A program made the position numbers and the translations under genes. The notes beneath the pieces were generated by a model. That model had not been told where the DNA came from and searched no databases. It saw only the letters and a program-made list of their open reading frames with translations. 64,000 bases of DNA from positions 144,996,476-145,060,475 of the forward strand of contig NC_081413.1 in the NCBI RefSeq assembly GCF_030272615.1. The letters run 5' to 3'. Positions 34,054 through 46,139 of this stretch are shown here, piece by piece (the stretch's first letter is position 1; each line of letters opens with the position of its first letter). The DNA is from Cryptomeria japonica. Lineage: Eukaryota > Streptophyta > Pinopsida > Cupressales > Cupressaceae.

Positions 34054-34755
34054 TTAATACCTTGAAGGACTTGAAATTGACTGTGGCAAAAAATGACAAG
34101 AGTTCTATACCAGAAAAACCACAATTCAATAAATTTAATAGACCACTAAGATTGCAAGATTGTCCTTACAATACAAACTGGAAGGATGGAAAGCCTTTCT
34201 AGTAGAAAAAGGGTAAACAAGAACAAAAACCCCTGACCCATTGTAGAAACATACAATTAACATGATGGATCATACTCCTTGGTGTGTTACTTGTCAATCA
34301 CCCCATTCACCTAAATATTGTGTCGTAGCACAATTTATTTATGCTAAGGATGAGACACATGAAGAAGAGGAAGAAACCTTTGAAGGTGTCAATGTTGACT
34401 ATCTTATGATTTCTTCCTATCTTGGAGAAGTAGAATATTCTTCTAATATTGAGACTCAAGACTTTGATATAGATAATCAAAGGCAAATAAATGAAACATA
34501 TCATCAACGGGTTTTTTCTGATGAGGAATTATCTGTTGATGACCAATGTGCAATGTTGAACAAGGTGAGTGTTTAGTGTCCTTGAGAAGACCCTCAAATG
34601 AAGAGATTGCCAAAATAACAGTTGTTATGGTAGCTTAGGTAAAAAGAAACTATCAATTGAGAAACAAGATTGTTTGTGAAGCCTAGCGCAAGCCTTCGGG
34701 TGTATTTGTCAAAGAATTATAAAATAAAGGAAAAGAGGTCAAGGAGGATAAATAA
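34054..34755 (+). pseudogene. Element E: gag C-terminus with unusual zinc knuckle
   Basis: The 104-codon stretch 34262-34576 begins DHTPWCVTCQSPHSPKYC, a knuckle with CX2CX3HX4C spacing, one residue shorter than the standard CX2CX4HX4C. An acidic region follows. The frame differs from the gag domain before it and from the stretch after it, so the region is broken by frameshifts. From 34577 to 34755 the sequence is coding-like with stops but has no recognisable motif. Confidence 0.65.
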
Positions 34756-35229
34756 GTGAAAGAGGCAATCAAATTTAAGGAGGTAAAGAAAAAGGAGTGG
34801 GCTAAGAAAGCCAAGGTTGTGAAACCTATTGAAAGGACTTCTCCACTTAAGATGAAAGAAAATATGGTTGAAAAGTATGCTTTTCCCATTGAAGGAGACT
34901 TACATAAAACACAAAATATTGAAGGAAAGATACCAAAGAAATATGAGGAGCAATTAAGTATGTCACTTGAATTACTAAATTACACACCTATGGATATACT
35001 TCAGTTGCCTTTTCAGATTATAGTTAAGGTTCCTTTGCAAGAGATGTTGAGAATTGAAGAGAATAGGGATAAATCCATAGCTTGGGTCAAGGGTATTTCC
35101 CATTCTATTGAAATTGAAATTAAGAATGTATCTAATAATATAAAGGAATGAATGATTAAAAATGAACAAAGGATAAAGAGTTAGAGGGAATGGTTTCTTA
35201 GATTCCCCAAATTTATCTTGAAGATACAG
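34756..35229 (+). pseudogene. Element E: gag-protease linker
   Basis: 131 open codons (34756-35151) rich in Lys and Glu, with KYEEQLSMSLELLNYTPMDI in the middle, then a stop and a short stretch to the protease. No known domain. Position between gag and protease is the only basis for the call. Confidence 0.5.
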
Positions 35230-35714
35230 TAGGTGAGAGCCCTAACAATGTAGATCCTTTCTTTCTATGTGTTATTATAAATGGAGGAGTCTTGAAGAAT
35301 TGTATGGTTGATTCCGGGGCCTCAAATAATGTCATGCCAGAAAGGATAATGCATTCCATGGGTTTGAAGGTAGATACTCCTCATGGAAGATGTTGTGCTA
35401 TGGATTTAAGAGAAGTGCACGTGATAGGAACTATAAAGGCACTACCTTATAAACTTGCTTCTTTCCTTGAGAAATAATTAATTATGAGTGTCCTAGTTGT
35501 GGATATTCCACCGCATTATGGGATGCTATTATCAAGAAAATGGAGTGCTTCTATGGTTGGAAGTTTACAATGTGACCTATCTTATGCTACCTTTTGCATT
35601 GATGGTAAAAATGTAAAGCTTAAAAGAGAATACATGGTACCATATATGATAGTACATACAGTACAGTGTGATGAAGATATGACTTGTTTTGTAGATAGGG
35701 ATAAATGCATTTAG
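35230..35714 (+). pseudogene. Element E: aspartic protease
   Basis: Retropepsin with the catalytic motif NCMVDSGASNNVMP at about 35298-35340. The second half of the domain contains VVDIPPHYGMLLSRKW (about 35500-35550), typical of Tat-like gypsy proteases. A double stop splits it near 35476. The catalytic Asp-Ser-Gly is intact, unlike in K (Gly lost) and F (Asp lost). Confidence 0.85.
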
Positions 35715-36201
35715 GGTTGAAGACTCTCCACTGAAGAAAAAAGAACAACCTGCATTACTGGATGAAGAAGTAGAAAAATCATCAGGAGATGATGATTTAT
35801 GGACCATGTATTTCTACGTAGCTAGTTCTAAGGAGGACTCAAGAGTAAGTGTGTTATTTATATCACCCCATGGGGAAACTTTTAAGTTTTCTTTTACTCT
35901 AGCCTTTGCATGTACAAATAATATACCAAAATATGAAGCACTGTTGCTTGGTTTGAGATTATCTAAAAAATATGGGATAAAGAATCTCAAAGTGGTTGGA
36001 GACTCTGAGTTAGTCATATCCCAAATCAGATCTAAATACACGTCAAAAAACAAAATCCTGAAGCAGTATAGAAATGTTGTATGGGACCAAATTGAAAACT
36101 TTGATGCATTTGGTATGGAATGGAAAGAGAGAAGTCATTACATAATGGCTGATCTTCGGGAAAATATTGCTCTAAGGCCAGAGGACATCACTTTTTCTTG
36201 A
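35715..36201 (+). pseudogene. Element E: archaeal-type RNase H placed before reverse transcriptase
   Basis: An extra RNase H of the archaeal/plant type. The frame (one shift near 35715) shows LWTMYFYVASSKED where the family usually has YFDGASS, so the first catalytic Asp is lost. Then come NNIPKYEALLLGLRL with its Glu kept, KVVGDSELVISQ with its Asp kept, and MADL near the end. The domain sits between protease and RT. Tat-like elements are known for an additional RNase H; in many it follows the RT-linked RNase H, while I recall plant elements with this early order too. Confidence 0.8.
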
Positions 36202-36640
36202 ATCTCAAAGATTGAGATTCAGACAAGGCCTTCAGTCCCTGATAACATTGAAAAATGGCAGGCTTTTAATGATGATGATGATATTTTAAGGTTTCTAAAT
36301 TGTGTAGATGAATATGAAAATTAGGAGATTGATTTCAGTGATTTTGTATAGATAGAGGATGATAAGGAAACAATCTTTGGGATGGAAGTGATTCAATTGA
36401 AGACAAATAAAATTCCCAGAGGTTTGGTTGTTTTAGAGAGGGTGCTTGATAGTCAAGATAAAGCTAAGGTTGTTACTACTACCCTGGACCCTAAAGATCT
36501 AGAAGAAGTTAACCTTGGGATGGAAGGAGCTCCAAGGAAGGTGTATATTGGAAAGAAAATGTTACCCAGGGTTAGGAAAATGATAATTGATTATTTAGAA
36601 AATACAAACATGTTTTTTCTTGGTCATATGATGACTTGAA
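36202..36640 (+). pseudogene. Element E: linker before reverse transcriptase
   Basis: Coding-like with two stops, then 85 open codons (36382-36639) containing VIQLKTNKIPRGLVVLERV and KVYIGKKMLP. These are linker features seen between the early RNase H and RT in such elements. No enzymatic domain. Confidence 0.6.
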
Positions 36641-37460
36641 GGCTTACAGGGAAGATTTATTTCAACACGAGATTCCTTTGAAAGAAAATGCCAAGCCTTT
36701 TAGGAAAAAATAGAGGTCCATTAATCAAACATTAGCACCTAAAATACAAGAGGAGCTAGTCACACTAAGAGATGCTAGGATTATAAGACCTATTAGAAAT
36801 TCATCATGGGTGTCTAACTTGGTACCTATTAGAAAAAAGAATGGTGATATCAGACTATGTGTTGATTTCAAAAATCTGAATATATCTTCATTAAAAGACA
36901 ATTATCCATTGCCGAATATGGAAGCAATGTTACAAAGGGTAATAGGTTGTGAGCTTTTATCTATGAAGGATGGATTTTTAGGTTATAATCAAGTGATGGT
37001 TAAAGAGTCAAAACAATACAAAACAACATTTACTACACCTTGGGGAACCTATGTTTATATAAGACTGTCTTTTGGCTTAACGAATGCGGGAGCAACATTT
37101 CAAAGAGCTATGGATGTTGCGTTTTCAGATATCATAAATGTATTCTTGGTAGTATATCATGATGATCTAACAACTTATTCCAAGAAGGAAAGTGATCACT
37201 ATAGTCACCTCAAAAAAAAATTGACAAAGCTGTTGAGTATGGGATATCCCTAAACCCTAAAAACTGTGCTTTTGGGGTAACTGAAGGTAAGTTGTTGGGT
37301 CACATTGTTTCAAAAGATGGTGTGAGAATTGATCCAGAGAGGGTGATAGAGATAGACAAAGTCCCTGAGCCCAGAACAATGAAAGGTATCCAATCTTTCT
37401 TTGGGCAGATAAATTTTTTTATGAAGGTTTGTCACTAATTTTGCTGAAACTAGTAGACCT
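36641..37460 (+). pseudogene. pol: Element E: reverse transcriptase
   Basis: RT palm and fingers in frame from about 36640 to 37250, then a frameshift. Motifs: NLVPIRKKNGDIRLCVDF, NYPLPNMEAML, SFGLTNAGATFQRAMD, then VVYHDDLTTYSK, in which the catalytic pair is intact (37161-37166) but the usual Leu before it is His. After the shift near 37250 come KLLGHIVSKDGVRIDPERV and FFGQINFF. A TAG (36710) and a TGA (36638) are among the stops. Confidence 0.85.
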
Positions 37461-38228
37461 ATATCCAAAATGTTAAAGAAAGGTACAAAAATAGAATGGA
37501 ATGAGGAGCTAGTCAAGGAATTCAAGGAGATTAAACAAGCTATTAAAAATGCACCTGTTCTTAAAACACTTGATTATGGAAAACCTCTGCAGATATTTTC
37601 ATTTGCATCTTTTTATACTGTTGGTTCTATATTGTTGCAAAAGAATTTATAATGTTTTGAACAACCTATAACATTTTTTAGTAAGTCTTTGCTAGCTGCA
37701 AAACTGAAGTATGATTTAAATGAAAAGAAAGCTCATGCACTAGTCAAGGCTGTTAAAGATTTTAGGAGTTACTTGATGGGAGAAACAGTGGTTACATATG
37801 TGCCTAGTGCTGCAATTAAAGATATTTTCACACAATAGGAAGTGTTTGGAAGAAGATGCCAATGGATAAATAGGATCCAAGAATTCAACATTGATATCCA
37901 AACTACTAAGTTAGTGAGAGGATTAGAATTAGAAAATTTAATGGCTCAGAGTAATTTGGATGTCAATCAAATAAATATTGTGGAAGAACATAATAGATCT
38001 TGTATCTGTGATATGGATGGTTGCAAGTGGTATGATGATATCATATATTGTTTGCAGAGGATGAAATGTCCAGAAGACATGGTTCATAATAAAAGAAGGA
38101 CATTAAAATAACATGATATTAAATATGCCATTGTAAATGGGAAAATTTTGTGGAGGAACAATGATGGTGTCATGTTAAAATGTGTGGACCAGGATCAAGA
38201 TCAAAAGTTGTTGTCTGAATTGCATAGT
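37461..38228 (+). pseudogene. Element E: RT-linked RNase H and linker to integrase
   Basis: Frame 37470-38110 with two internal stops (TAA about 37650, TAG about 37839). FSFASFYTVGSILLQ stands where retroviral RNase H has its first Asp, so that site is degenerate; ITFFSKSL and YDLNEKKAHALVKA follow. The tail contains QWINRIQEFNIDIQ, then a 130-codon linker ending QKLLSELHS. Element F is inserted immediately after, and the integrase resumes at 46140. Confidence 0.8.
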
Positions 38229-39848
38229 TGATGGGGTTCACCTAGTTTTCTCAACACTTCACCTAGCTGGTGTTGCTCAATTGCACCAACTCACCAAGCC
38301 TAGTTTCTCTCTAGACCTTAAATTCCTTCTCAATATCTTCTAGGTCTTCATTCTTGATCTCTCTAAGGTGTTTTTCTTCAAGTGTTTTGGCTAGGAGCCC
38401 TACCAATTCACAGTGCTTCCCATGTACTCAATTGTGGCTTCTTCACTTCAAGTTGTCAAAATGACCTCCTACCATTGTGAGATGATGAAAAGGTGTGGAG
38501 GTGTCTTCATTCATGTTTTGTATTCATTTAGGGTCCATTTGAGGTTTTCCATCAATAGGTTTCTTGCCAATTTCAAAATCTTGTCTAGAAAAGGGCTACA
38601 AGGAATTAGCCCAATTGGACCTCCTAAAACTGGTTTTTTAGGGCTTGACTGAAAATAGTCCAAAAGACCCCCAAACAATTTTGGATTTCCTTAAATGGTT
38701 CATATAACCTCAAGTTATTTTTGTGGTTTTGGCTTCTTAACCCACCACTCAATGTGCCAACCCCAAAATGAGGGTTTTGGAGGGTTTCTAGGCCTTCCAG
38801 GTGGCTATGACAGGTCAAGTTGGGTTTTGTGAAACAAATGAACTTTTCAAGGCCCCTCCTTGTATTCAAAACTCTATCCCAACTCCTTTGAGCCCTTAAA
38901 AATCTTAGAAAGTGATCTGACATCCACCTCTGCACTTGGCACTTCATTTTCACCTTATTTCCTCTAGTTGGGTTGCTCCTGGACTCACCTAGAACAAGGT
39001 GACAGTAATACTTAAACTCTTCTCTAGAACTTACACCTACATATGTACACTATATAGATGGTTTCCCATCATGTACCAACAAGCCATGATGGCAGCACAT
39101 GTGGAACTCATGGGGCAACCATATTTACAAGAAAACTGCTATATACAAGCAAAAACTGGCTATTTGCAAACTAAAGCAAGAAAACACTAATGAACAATAT
39201 CTACAAAGCTCTAAATTGAACCAAAAACACAATAAAACACAAGAGAAACTCAATCCATTGCTGGATCAATGGATTCAATCCATCTTTAATTATAAAATGA
39301 GTAAAATCAAGCCAAAACACTACCAACTAGTCTGAAAATGAGTAGTTTCAGATTGTTAAGCTTGCAAAACACATTCACCAACCTTGGCAACCATGAAAGA
39401 GAGAGTTATTATAGCTTTCCCATGTGTGGTGTCATCCTAGGGAATTGAAAAATCCCTAATTCCATTGCTAACCATTTCAGGACAAAAGTTGTCATGACAA
39501 CTTTTTGCAACTTTGCAACGTTTACACTTTTGGTCTTTCTAACCTATAAAACCTATTCCAAGTCATCATAAATGACTTTTAAAACTTTCCTAATTCTAAT
39601 TTAACCCTCCTGAATGCTTGTACCATGTTTTGACACTTTTGACCATCAAAAAGGTCAATTACCTACTCAAACTCACTATTTACACAAAAATGCAAACCTA
39701 AGAATTATGAACACAACCTAGGCCTACATTGACTCAAAAATCTAACTCTTGGACCCTCCTAGAGTCCTTATTCAATGACTTGGCTAGGGTCAGTATAAGC
39801 CAAAATTGAAAAGATTAAACAATCTAAGTTCTAGGTGCTCCTACACCA
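38229..39848 (-). repeat. F 3' LTR
   Basis: Plus strand begins TGATGGGGTTCACC and ends GCTCCTACACCA, colinear with 44520-46139. Non-coding; short open stretches such as 38624-38953 are shadows. Confidence 0.92.
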
Positions 39849-40110
39849 TTCTCCCAAATAAAAGAAGATCATGTCACCTTCTTAGGAATCAGATTTTGAT
39901 CAATTCCAAGCTTCTTAAACTCTATCTCCATCACCCATGTATCTTCAACATCATCCATACCTTGCCATTTGATTAGGTGCTTCCAATAGGCTTGATGCCT
40001 TATTTTCTTGGCGATCCTTGAACTCAACACCTTCTCAGCCTTTGGATTTGGTTTGGTTGGTAACTGAAGGTTGTTCACATCATCTGAAACTTCTGAGTGA
40101 CTATAATCTG
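39849..40110 (-). pseudogene. F chromodomain
   Basis: On the minus strand: EKVLSSRIAKKIRHQ, then YWKHLIKWQGMDDVEDTWV, the chromodomain core with its aromatic residues and the Trp of the last helix. Chromodomains bind methylated histone tails and steer integration into heterochromatin. It is in a different frame from the integrase just upstream, so a frameshift lies near 40110. Confidence 0.85.
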
Positions 40111-43100
40111 ACTCTTGAACTAGTCTATTGTATGCAACTAAGTCTCGTATGTGTGAAAATCAGTGACAATCCTATGTCACTAGGTAGATCCACCTTGTAT
40201 GCATTTTCTCCATACTTGGCTAGAATGGCACATGAACTTATCCTCCTCATTTGTAACTTGTTTGGCACTCCTTGTTGTAGCCTTTCTTTGTTTAGGTGCA
40301 CCATGACAAGATCCCCCACTTGAAATTGTAGGTTCTTCCTCTTTTCATCAACTTTTTGTTTGAGTTTTCTTGTGTTCTCCATCAATGCTTGTTTAACTGA
40401 TTCATGGACTTCCTTCATTGATTGAGAAAAGTCCTTTGCATATCCACTTCTTGCTGCTACACTTCCTAAGTCTCTCAACTCCAAAATGCCTCTTGGGTGC
40501 ACACCATAGACCACTTCAAAAGGGCTCTTGCCAGTAGTCCTATTTATGGTGTTATTATATGCATATTCTCCTTGTGAGAGTACTTGATCCCATGTTTGAC
40601 CATATTTCTTAGTAAGGCACCTTAACAAGTTTCCCAAGCTTCTATTCAGCACTTCAGTCTACCCATCTATTTGAGGATGGGAGGCTGATCCAAAAGAGAG
40701 GTTGGTGTCGAGCTTTTTCCATAGTGTCTTCCAAAAGTGACTTATGAACTTTGAGTCCCTATCTGAAACAATGCTCATGGGTAAACCATGTATCCTTGCC
40801 ACCTCTTTGAAGAACAATTGAGCAATTTGACATTCATCATGAGTAGTCTTGCAAGGCATAAAGTGAGCCATTTTGCTAAATCTATCAACAATGACATAAA
40901 TTCTATCATATCCCTACTTTGTCCTTGGTAAACCTACTACAAAGTCTATGCTAATGCATTCCCAAGGTCTATTTGGTATGGGAAGAGGTTGGTATAAACT
41001 GACATTTGTAGAAGTACCCTTAGCCTTTTGGCAAACTATGAAAGTCTCCACATATTTCTTCACATCTTGATTCATCCTTGGCCAATAATAGTATCTTTGA
41101 ACCAACTCTTGAGTCTTATTGACTCCAAAATGTCCACTAAGGCTGCCATTATGCTTCTCTTCTATAAGGTTTTCTCTCATTGAGCCTCTAGGCACACAAA
41201 GTTGCCCACCTTTAAACAATAGTCCATTTTGTAAAGTAAAATAAGAATACTCACTATGGAAGTGATTATGGTACTCCTTACACACCTTGTAGGCATTTGA
41301 GAAGTCTTCATCCTCCACATACAAGTCTCTAAAATTGTCCACACCTATGCTTCTCAATTGGATTTCTTGGACCTTCAAAAATCTTCTACTCAATGCATCA
41401 GCTACCCAGTTTAACTGCCCTTTCTTGTGCTTAATGGTGAATGTATAGGCTTGCATATACTCCACCCATTTCATGTATTTATTACTGAGTTTATCTTGTG
41501 AGTTTAGGAAACTCAATGCTTGGTTGTCCGTATAGATCACAAATTCTTTAGGGAGGAGATAGTGTCTCCATTTCCTCAATGCCTGCACTAAAGCATGCAA
41601 CTCAAGATCATAAGAGGAGTATTTACTCTTGGCATCACTTAGCTTCTCACTATGGAAAGCTACTAGTTTTTGTTCTTGGCTTAGGACAACACCTATTACT
41701 CCATTGCTTGCATCACATTCTACAATGAAAAGTTTCTCAAAACTAGGCAACACTAGCACCGGTTGGGTAGCCATCTTCTCCTTCAAGGTTTCAAAACCTT
41801 TATTTGCTGCATCACCGCACTAAAAATTTGATTTTTGTCCATCGCTAATGGTAGCTAGCATTGATACACATATAGCATTGAATTGCCTAATGAACTGCCT
41901 ATAGTACTGAGCTAGTCCATGGAAGCTTCTCACCTCTGTTGCTATCTCAGGAGTAGGCCAATTTACAATGGCTTCAACCTTGCTTGGATCCATCTTGAGG
42001 TTTCCTTGAGACAACACAAACACAAGGTAAACCAACTCCTTCTTGACAAAATCACACTTATCCAAATTCATGGTTAGCTTTTCATCATACAATCTTTGTA
42101 ATACATCTTGCAAATGATTAATGTGATCTGCCCTATCTTTACTGAAAATGAGAATATCATCAAGATATAATACCACAAATTTACCTATGAAGTCATTCAT
42201 CACCTCATTCATGAGTCTCATGAAGGTGCTTGGAGAATTGGATAACCCAAATGACATTACAAGCCACTCATAAAGACCCTTACTAGTCTTAAATGTAGTT
42301 TTCCATTCACCACCCTCCTTAATCCTAATTTGATGATAGCCACTCTTAAGGTCAATCTTGGTAAAGTACTTGGATTCCCCTAAACAATCCATTAGGTCTT
42401 CTATTCTACGAATAGGGAACCTATATCTGATGGTGATCCTATTTATGGCTCTAGAATCAATACACAATTTCCAAGTACCACCTTTTTTTGGTGCTAACAC
42501 GGTAGGGACAGCACAAGGGCTAATACTTTTCCTAATTAGGCCTTGGTCTAAGAGCTCTTGGATTTTCTTGGCAATTGAAACATTTTGCTAAGGAGTCATT
42601 TTATAAGCTTCCTTATTAGGCAAGGATTCTCTGGGAATGAAGTCTATTTGATGGCTTATGGTTATTTTAGGAGGTAAGGTGGCTAACTGTCCTTTACTTA
42701 CTATGCCTTTGAATTTCTTCAACAAATCTTGCACCTCTAATGGAAAATATTGCTACTCTTTCTTGTCTTCTTCTTTGGGCTTCATCACAAGTGCAAACCC
42801 TATACCTTCACCTTCCTCAAGTGTCTTTAAGAACTATTTTTCACTCACCAAAAGAACATTAGGACCTACTATCCTCTTTTTACCTTCTTCAAGGATAGAC
42901 AAAATCTTGAATGTGACTCCATCTTTCTTGAATGAGTATGCATTTTTGGCTCCATCATGGATAACTTTTCTATCAAATTTCCATGGTCTTCTTAATAGAA
43001 TATGGCATGCATGCATGGGTAGGACATCACATAACACCTTGTCCGTGTACCTTCCAATGGTAAAATCCACCCATGCTTTCTCATTGACTAGGACATATTG

Positions 43101-43484
43101 GCCTTTGTTCAACCAAGTGACTCTATAGGGATTGTTGTGAGGTATCCTTCACAATTTGAGCTTGCTCACTTCCTCTTCTAACACAATGTTGTCTTTAGAC
43201 CCTGAATTAATTATCACTTTGCGCACTTTGTCCATAATCTTGCATTTGATCCTAAATAAGGACCTTCTTTGGCTTGACTCTTCTCTAACCGGTTCTTTGA
43301 TCAAAGTTCTTATTATCATCAAGTTGTCACCTACCTCTGACTCTAAGGCAACCCCTGAAGTCTTTTTTCTTGAAGACTCTTCTTGAAGATAGTTCACTCT
43401 TCTTTCACCATCTTGAGATGATGATCCCTTCTCTAGACACCTATATGCTGGATGACCAAGTTGGTTACAATGGTAACACTTCAT
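40111..43484 (-). pseudogene. pol: F pol: zinc knuckle, protease, RT, RNase H, integrase
   Basis: A single frame from 43484 to about 40125, broken by stops only. Order: zinc knuckle CYHCNQLGHPAYRC (43480-43435); protease with INSGS in place of IDSGS (Asn codon at 43206-43208, so the catalytic Asp is lost); RT with [13 protein letters not shown] and [12 protein letters not shown] (about 42157-42168); RNase H with VECDASN, YTDNQAL and VADALSRR; integrase with the H-H-C-C finger (SGHFGVNKTQELV ... FIVCQKAK), then IVSDRDSKF and the QVGDLVMVHL GPY/F module. Stops include TAG for the Gln of K-Q-G-Y-D near 40911 and of DG-Q-TE near 40655, and TAG for Trp near 41818. Confidence 0.92.
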
Positions 43485-44478
43485 TGTTGTAAAGTATGAG
43501 GAACCTCTACCTTGGTCACTATATCTTCCTCTATTGAATCATCATTTACTACTACCACTATCTTGCTTCTCAGTGATTTTAGACTCTTCTTGTGTTCTTA
43601 TTTCAAAACTTCTTCCTCCAAAGCCTCCTCTATGGCCTCTATTCTCTTTTCCTCTACCTCTACCCCTATTGTTGCTTGAGTCATGTCTTCTTTTCTATTT
43701 TTCCTCTACCTTAAGGGCAAGTTGATAGGTTTGATGGGCTATTTTTAGGCTCATTAGACTGATTTCTTCTTGGATGTTCCATCGTAGACCATTTAGGTAC
43801 CTAGCAACCTTGAGACTCTCTTCTTCCATCGTATGAGATCTAAGGCTAAGTTTGTGAAACTCCTCCATATAGCTACTGACATCAAGATCTTTTTGTCTTA
43901 AGTTTTACCTTTTCCTATGAATTTTCACTTCATAGTCATCAGGGAGAGACTTATTTGATTTTGACTAACATCCCTTTCCAAGAAGAGATGGGTGCTTTGC
44001 CCATTTTCTTCCTTTCATCTTGCACAAATTTCCACCATGTGAGACAAGATCCTCTCATCCTTGACTTGGCTACCTTGACTCTCTAGGCTTCAGTTATGCC
44101 TTCACATTCAAAATGGTTCTCCATGCATTCTATCCATTCTAGGACTACTTTTGCCTCCATCTTACCAGTGAACATTAGAAATCCTTCCAGTGATTTGCCA
44201 CTCAAGGCCTTCAATGCCTTTAGGAAAGGTTCTTTCTCTAGGATAGGATCAGGTTCAGGTATCTTGTCTATCTCTAAAACTTCTTTACCCTTCCCTTCTG
44301 ATCCTTCCACCTTTACTAGCACTTCATTTGGCTTGGTTTCTACCTCTCCAAGCTTACTCTCCAATTCTAGCAACTTCTCATTCAGGAGTCTATTCTCTTC
44401 CTCTTCATCATCCACTTTCTTTTCCAACACTTCATTGGTCACCATGTTATTGTCGCATATAGATTCCACAGAGGACAT
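43485..44478 (-). pseudogene. gag: F gag
   Basis: Starts at ATG 44478 with an acidic, probably coiled-coil N-terminus (EEEENRLLNEKLLELESKL), then KALSGKSLEGFLMFTGKMEA and VVLEWIECMENHFE of the capsid-like domain, ending in a stop near 44083. The remainder to 43485 continues in other frames with YMEEFHKLSLRS and an Arg/Gly-rich stretch before the zinc knuckle. At least two frameshifts. Confidence 0.8.
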
Positions 44479-44505
44479 CTACTCACCTAGCCCAAATCTT
44501 ATAGA

Positions 44506-44516
44506 CTTTGATACCA
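44506..44516 (-). promoter_or_regulatory. F primer binding site
   Basis: Minus strand TGGTATCAAAG, a one-base variant of the initiator tRNA-Met complement, three bases inside the 5' LTR end at 44520. Confidence 0.8.
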
Positions 44517-44519
44517 ATT

Positions 44520-46139
44520 TGATGGGGTTCACCTAGTTTGCTCAACACTTCACCTAGCTGGTGTTGCTTAATTGCACCAACTCACCAAGCCTATTTAATC
44601 TCTAGACCTTCAATTCCTTCTCAATATCTTCTAGGGCTTTATTCTTGATCTCTCTAAGGTGTTTTTCTTCAAGTGTTTTGGCTAGGAGCCCTACCAATTC
44701 ATAGTGCTTCCCATGTACTCAAGTATGGCTTCTTTGCTTCAAGTTGTCAAAATGACCTCCTAACATTGTGAGATGATGCAAAGTTGTGGAGGTGTCTTCA
44801 TTAATGTTTTGGATGCATTTAGGTTCCATTTAAGGTTTTCCATCAATAGGTTTCTTACCGATTTCAAAATCTTGCCTAGAAAAGGGCTACAAGGAATTAG
44901 CCCAATTAGGCCTCCTAAAACCGATTTTTTAGGGCTTGAGTGAAAATGGTCCAAAAGACCCCCAAATAATTTTGGATTTACCTCAATTGTTCATCTAACC
45001 TCAAGTTATTTTTGTGGTTTTGTCTTCTTAACTCACCATTCAATGTGCTAACCCCAAAATGAGGGTTTTGGAGGGTTTCTAGGCCTTCTATGTGGTAGTG
45101 ACAGGTCAAGTTGGGGTTTGTGCAACAAATAAACTTTTCAAGGCTCCTCTTTGCATTGAAAAATTTGTCCCAAATCCTTTGACCCCTTAAAAATCTTATA
45201 AAGTGATTTGACATCCACCTCTGCACTTGGCACTTCATTTTCTCCATATTTCCTCTAGCCGGGTTGCTCCTGGACTCGCCTAGAACAAGGTGACAGTCAT
45301 ACTTAAACTCTTCTCCAGAACTTGCACCTACATATGTACACTATAAATATGGTTTCTCATCATGTCCCAACAAGCCATGATGGAAGCATGTGTGGAACTC
45401 ATGGGGCAACCATATTTATAAGAAAACTACTATATACAAGCCAAAACTGGCTATTTGCAAACTAAAGAAAGAAAAAATGAATGATTAGTATCTACAAAGA
45501 TCTAAATTGAACCAAAAACAAAATAAAACAAAAGGGAAACTCAATCCATTTCTGGATCAATGGATTCAATCCATCTTTAATTACAAAATGAGTAAAATCA
45601 AGCCAAAACGTTGCCAACTAGTTTGAAAATGAGTAGTTTTAGATTGTTAAGCTTGCAAAACACATTCACCAACCTTGGTAACCATGAAAGAGAGGGTTAT
45701 TATAGATTTACCATGTGTGGAGTCATCCTAGGGCATTGAAAAGTCCCTAACTCCATCGCTAACCATTTCAGGACAAAAGTTGTTATGACAACTTTTAGCA
45801 ACTTTGCAACTTTTGCATTTTTGGTCTTTCCAACCTATAAGACCTATTCCAAGTCATCACAAATGAATTCTAAAGATTTCCTAATGATAATTTAACCCTC
45901 CCTAATGCCTATACCAATTTTTTAGACTTTTGACCATCAAAAAGGTCAATTACCTACTCAAACTCACTATTTACACAAAAATGCAAACCTAAGAAGTACG
46001 AACACAACCTAGGCCTACATTGACTCAAAACTCTAACTATTGGACCCTCCTGGAGTCCTTATTCACTAACTTGGCTAGGGTCAGTATGAGCCAAAATTGA
46101 AAAGATTAAACAATCTAAGTCCTAGGTGTTCCTGCAGCA
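44520..46139 (-). repeat. F 5' LTR
   Basis: Plus strand begins TGATGGGGTTCACC and ends GTTCCTGCAGCA. Matches 38229-39848 along its whole length. Non-coding. Confidence 0.92.

Larger units (their letters stand above)
38229..46139 (-). mobile_element. Ty3/gypsy chromovirus F, complete with perfect target-site duplication
   Basis: LTRs 38229-39848 and 44520-46139, both 1,620 bases. Flanked by ATAGT at 38224-38228 and 46140-46144. Inserted in the start of the E integrase. Gag, protease, RT, RNase H, integrase and chromodomain are all recognisable, in the order typical of chromoviruses. The LTRs look about 93-94% alike by eye, so it is not recent. Confidence 0.93.
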
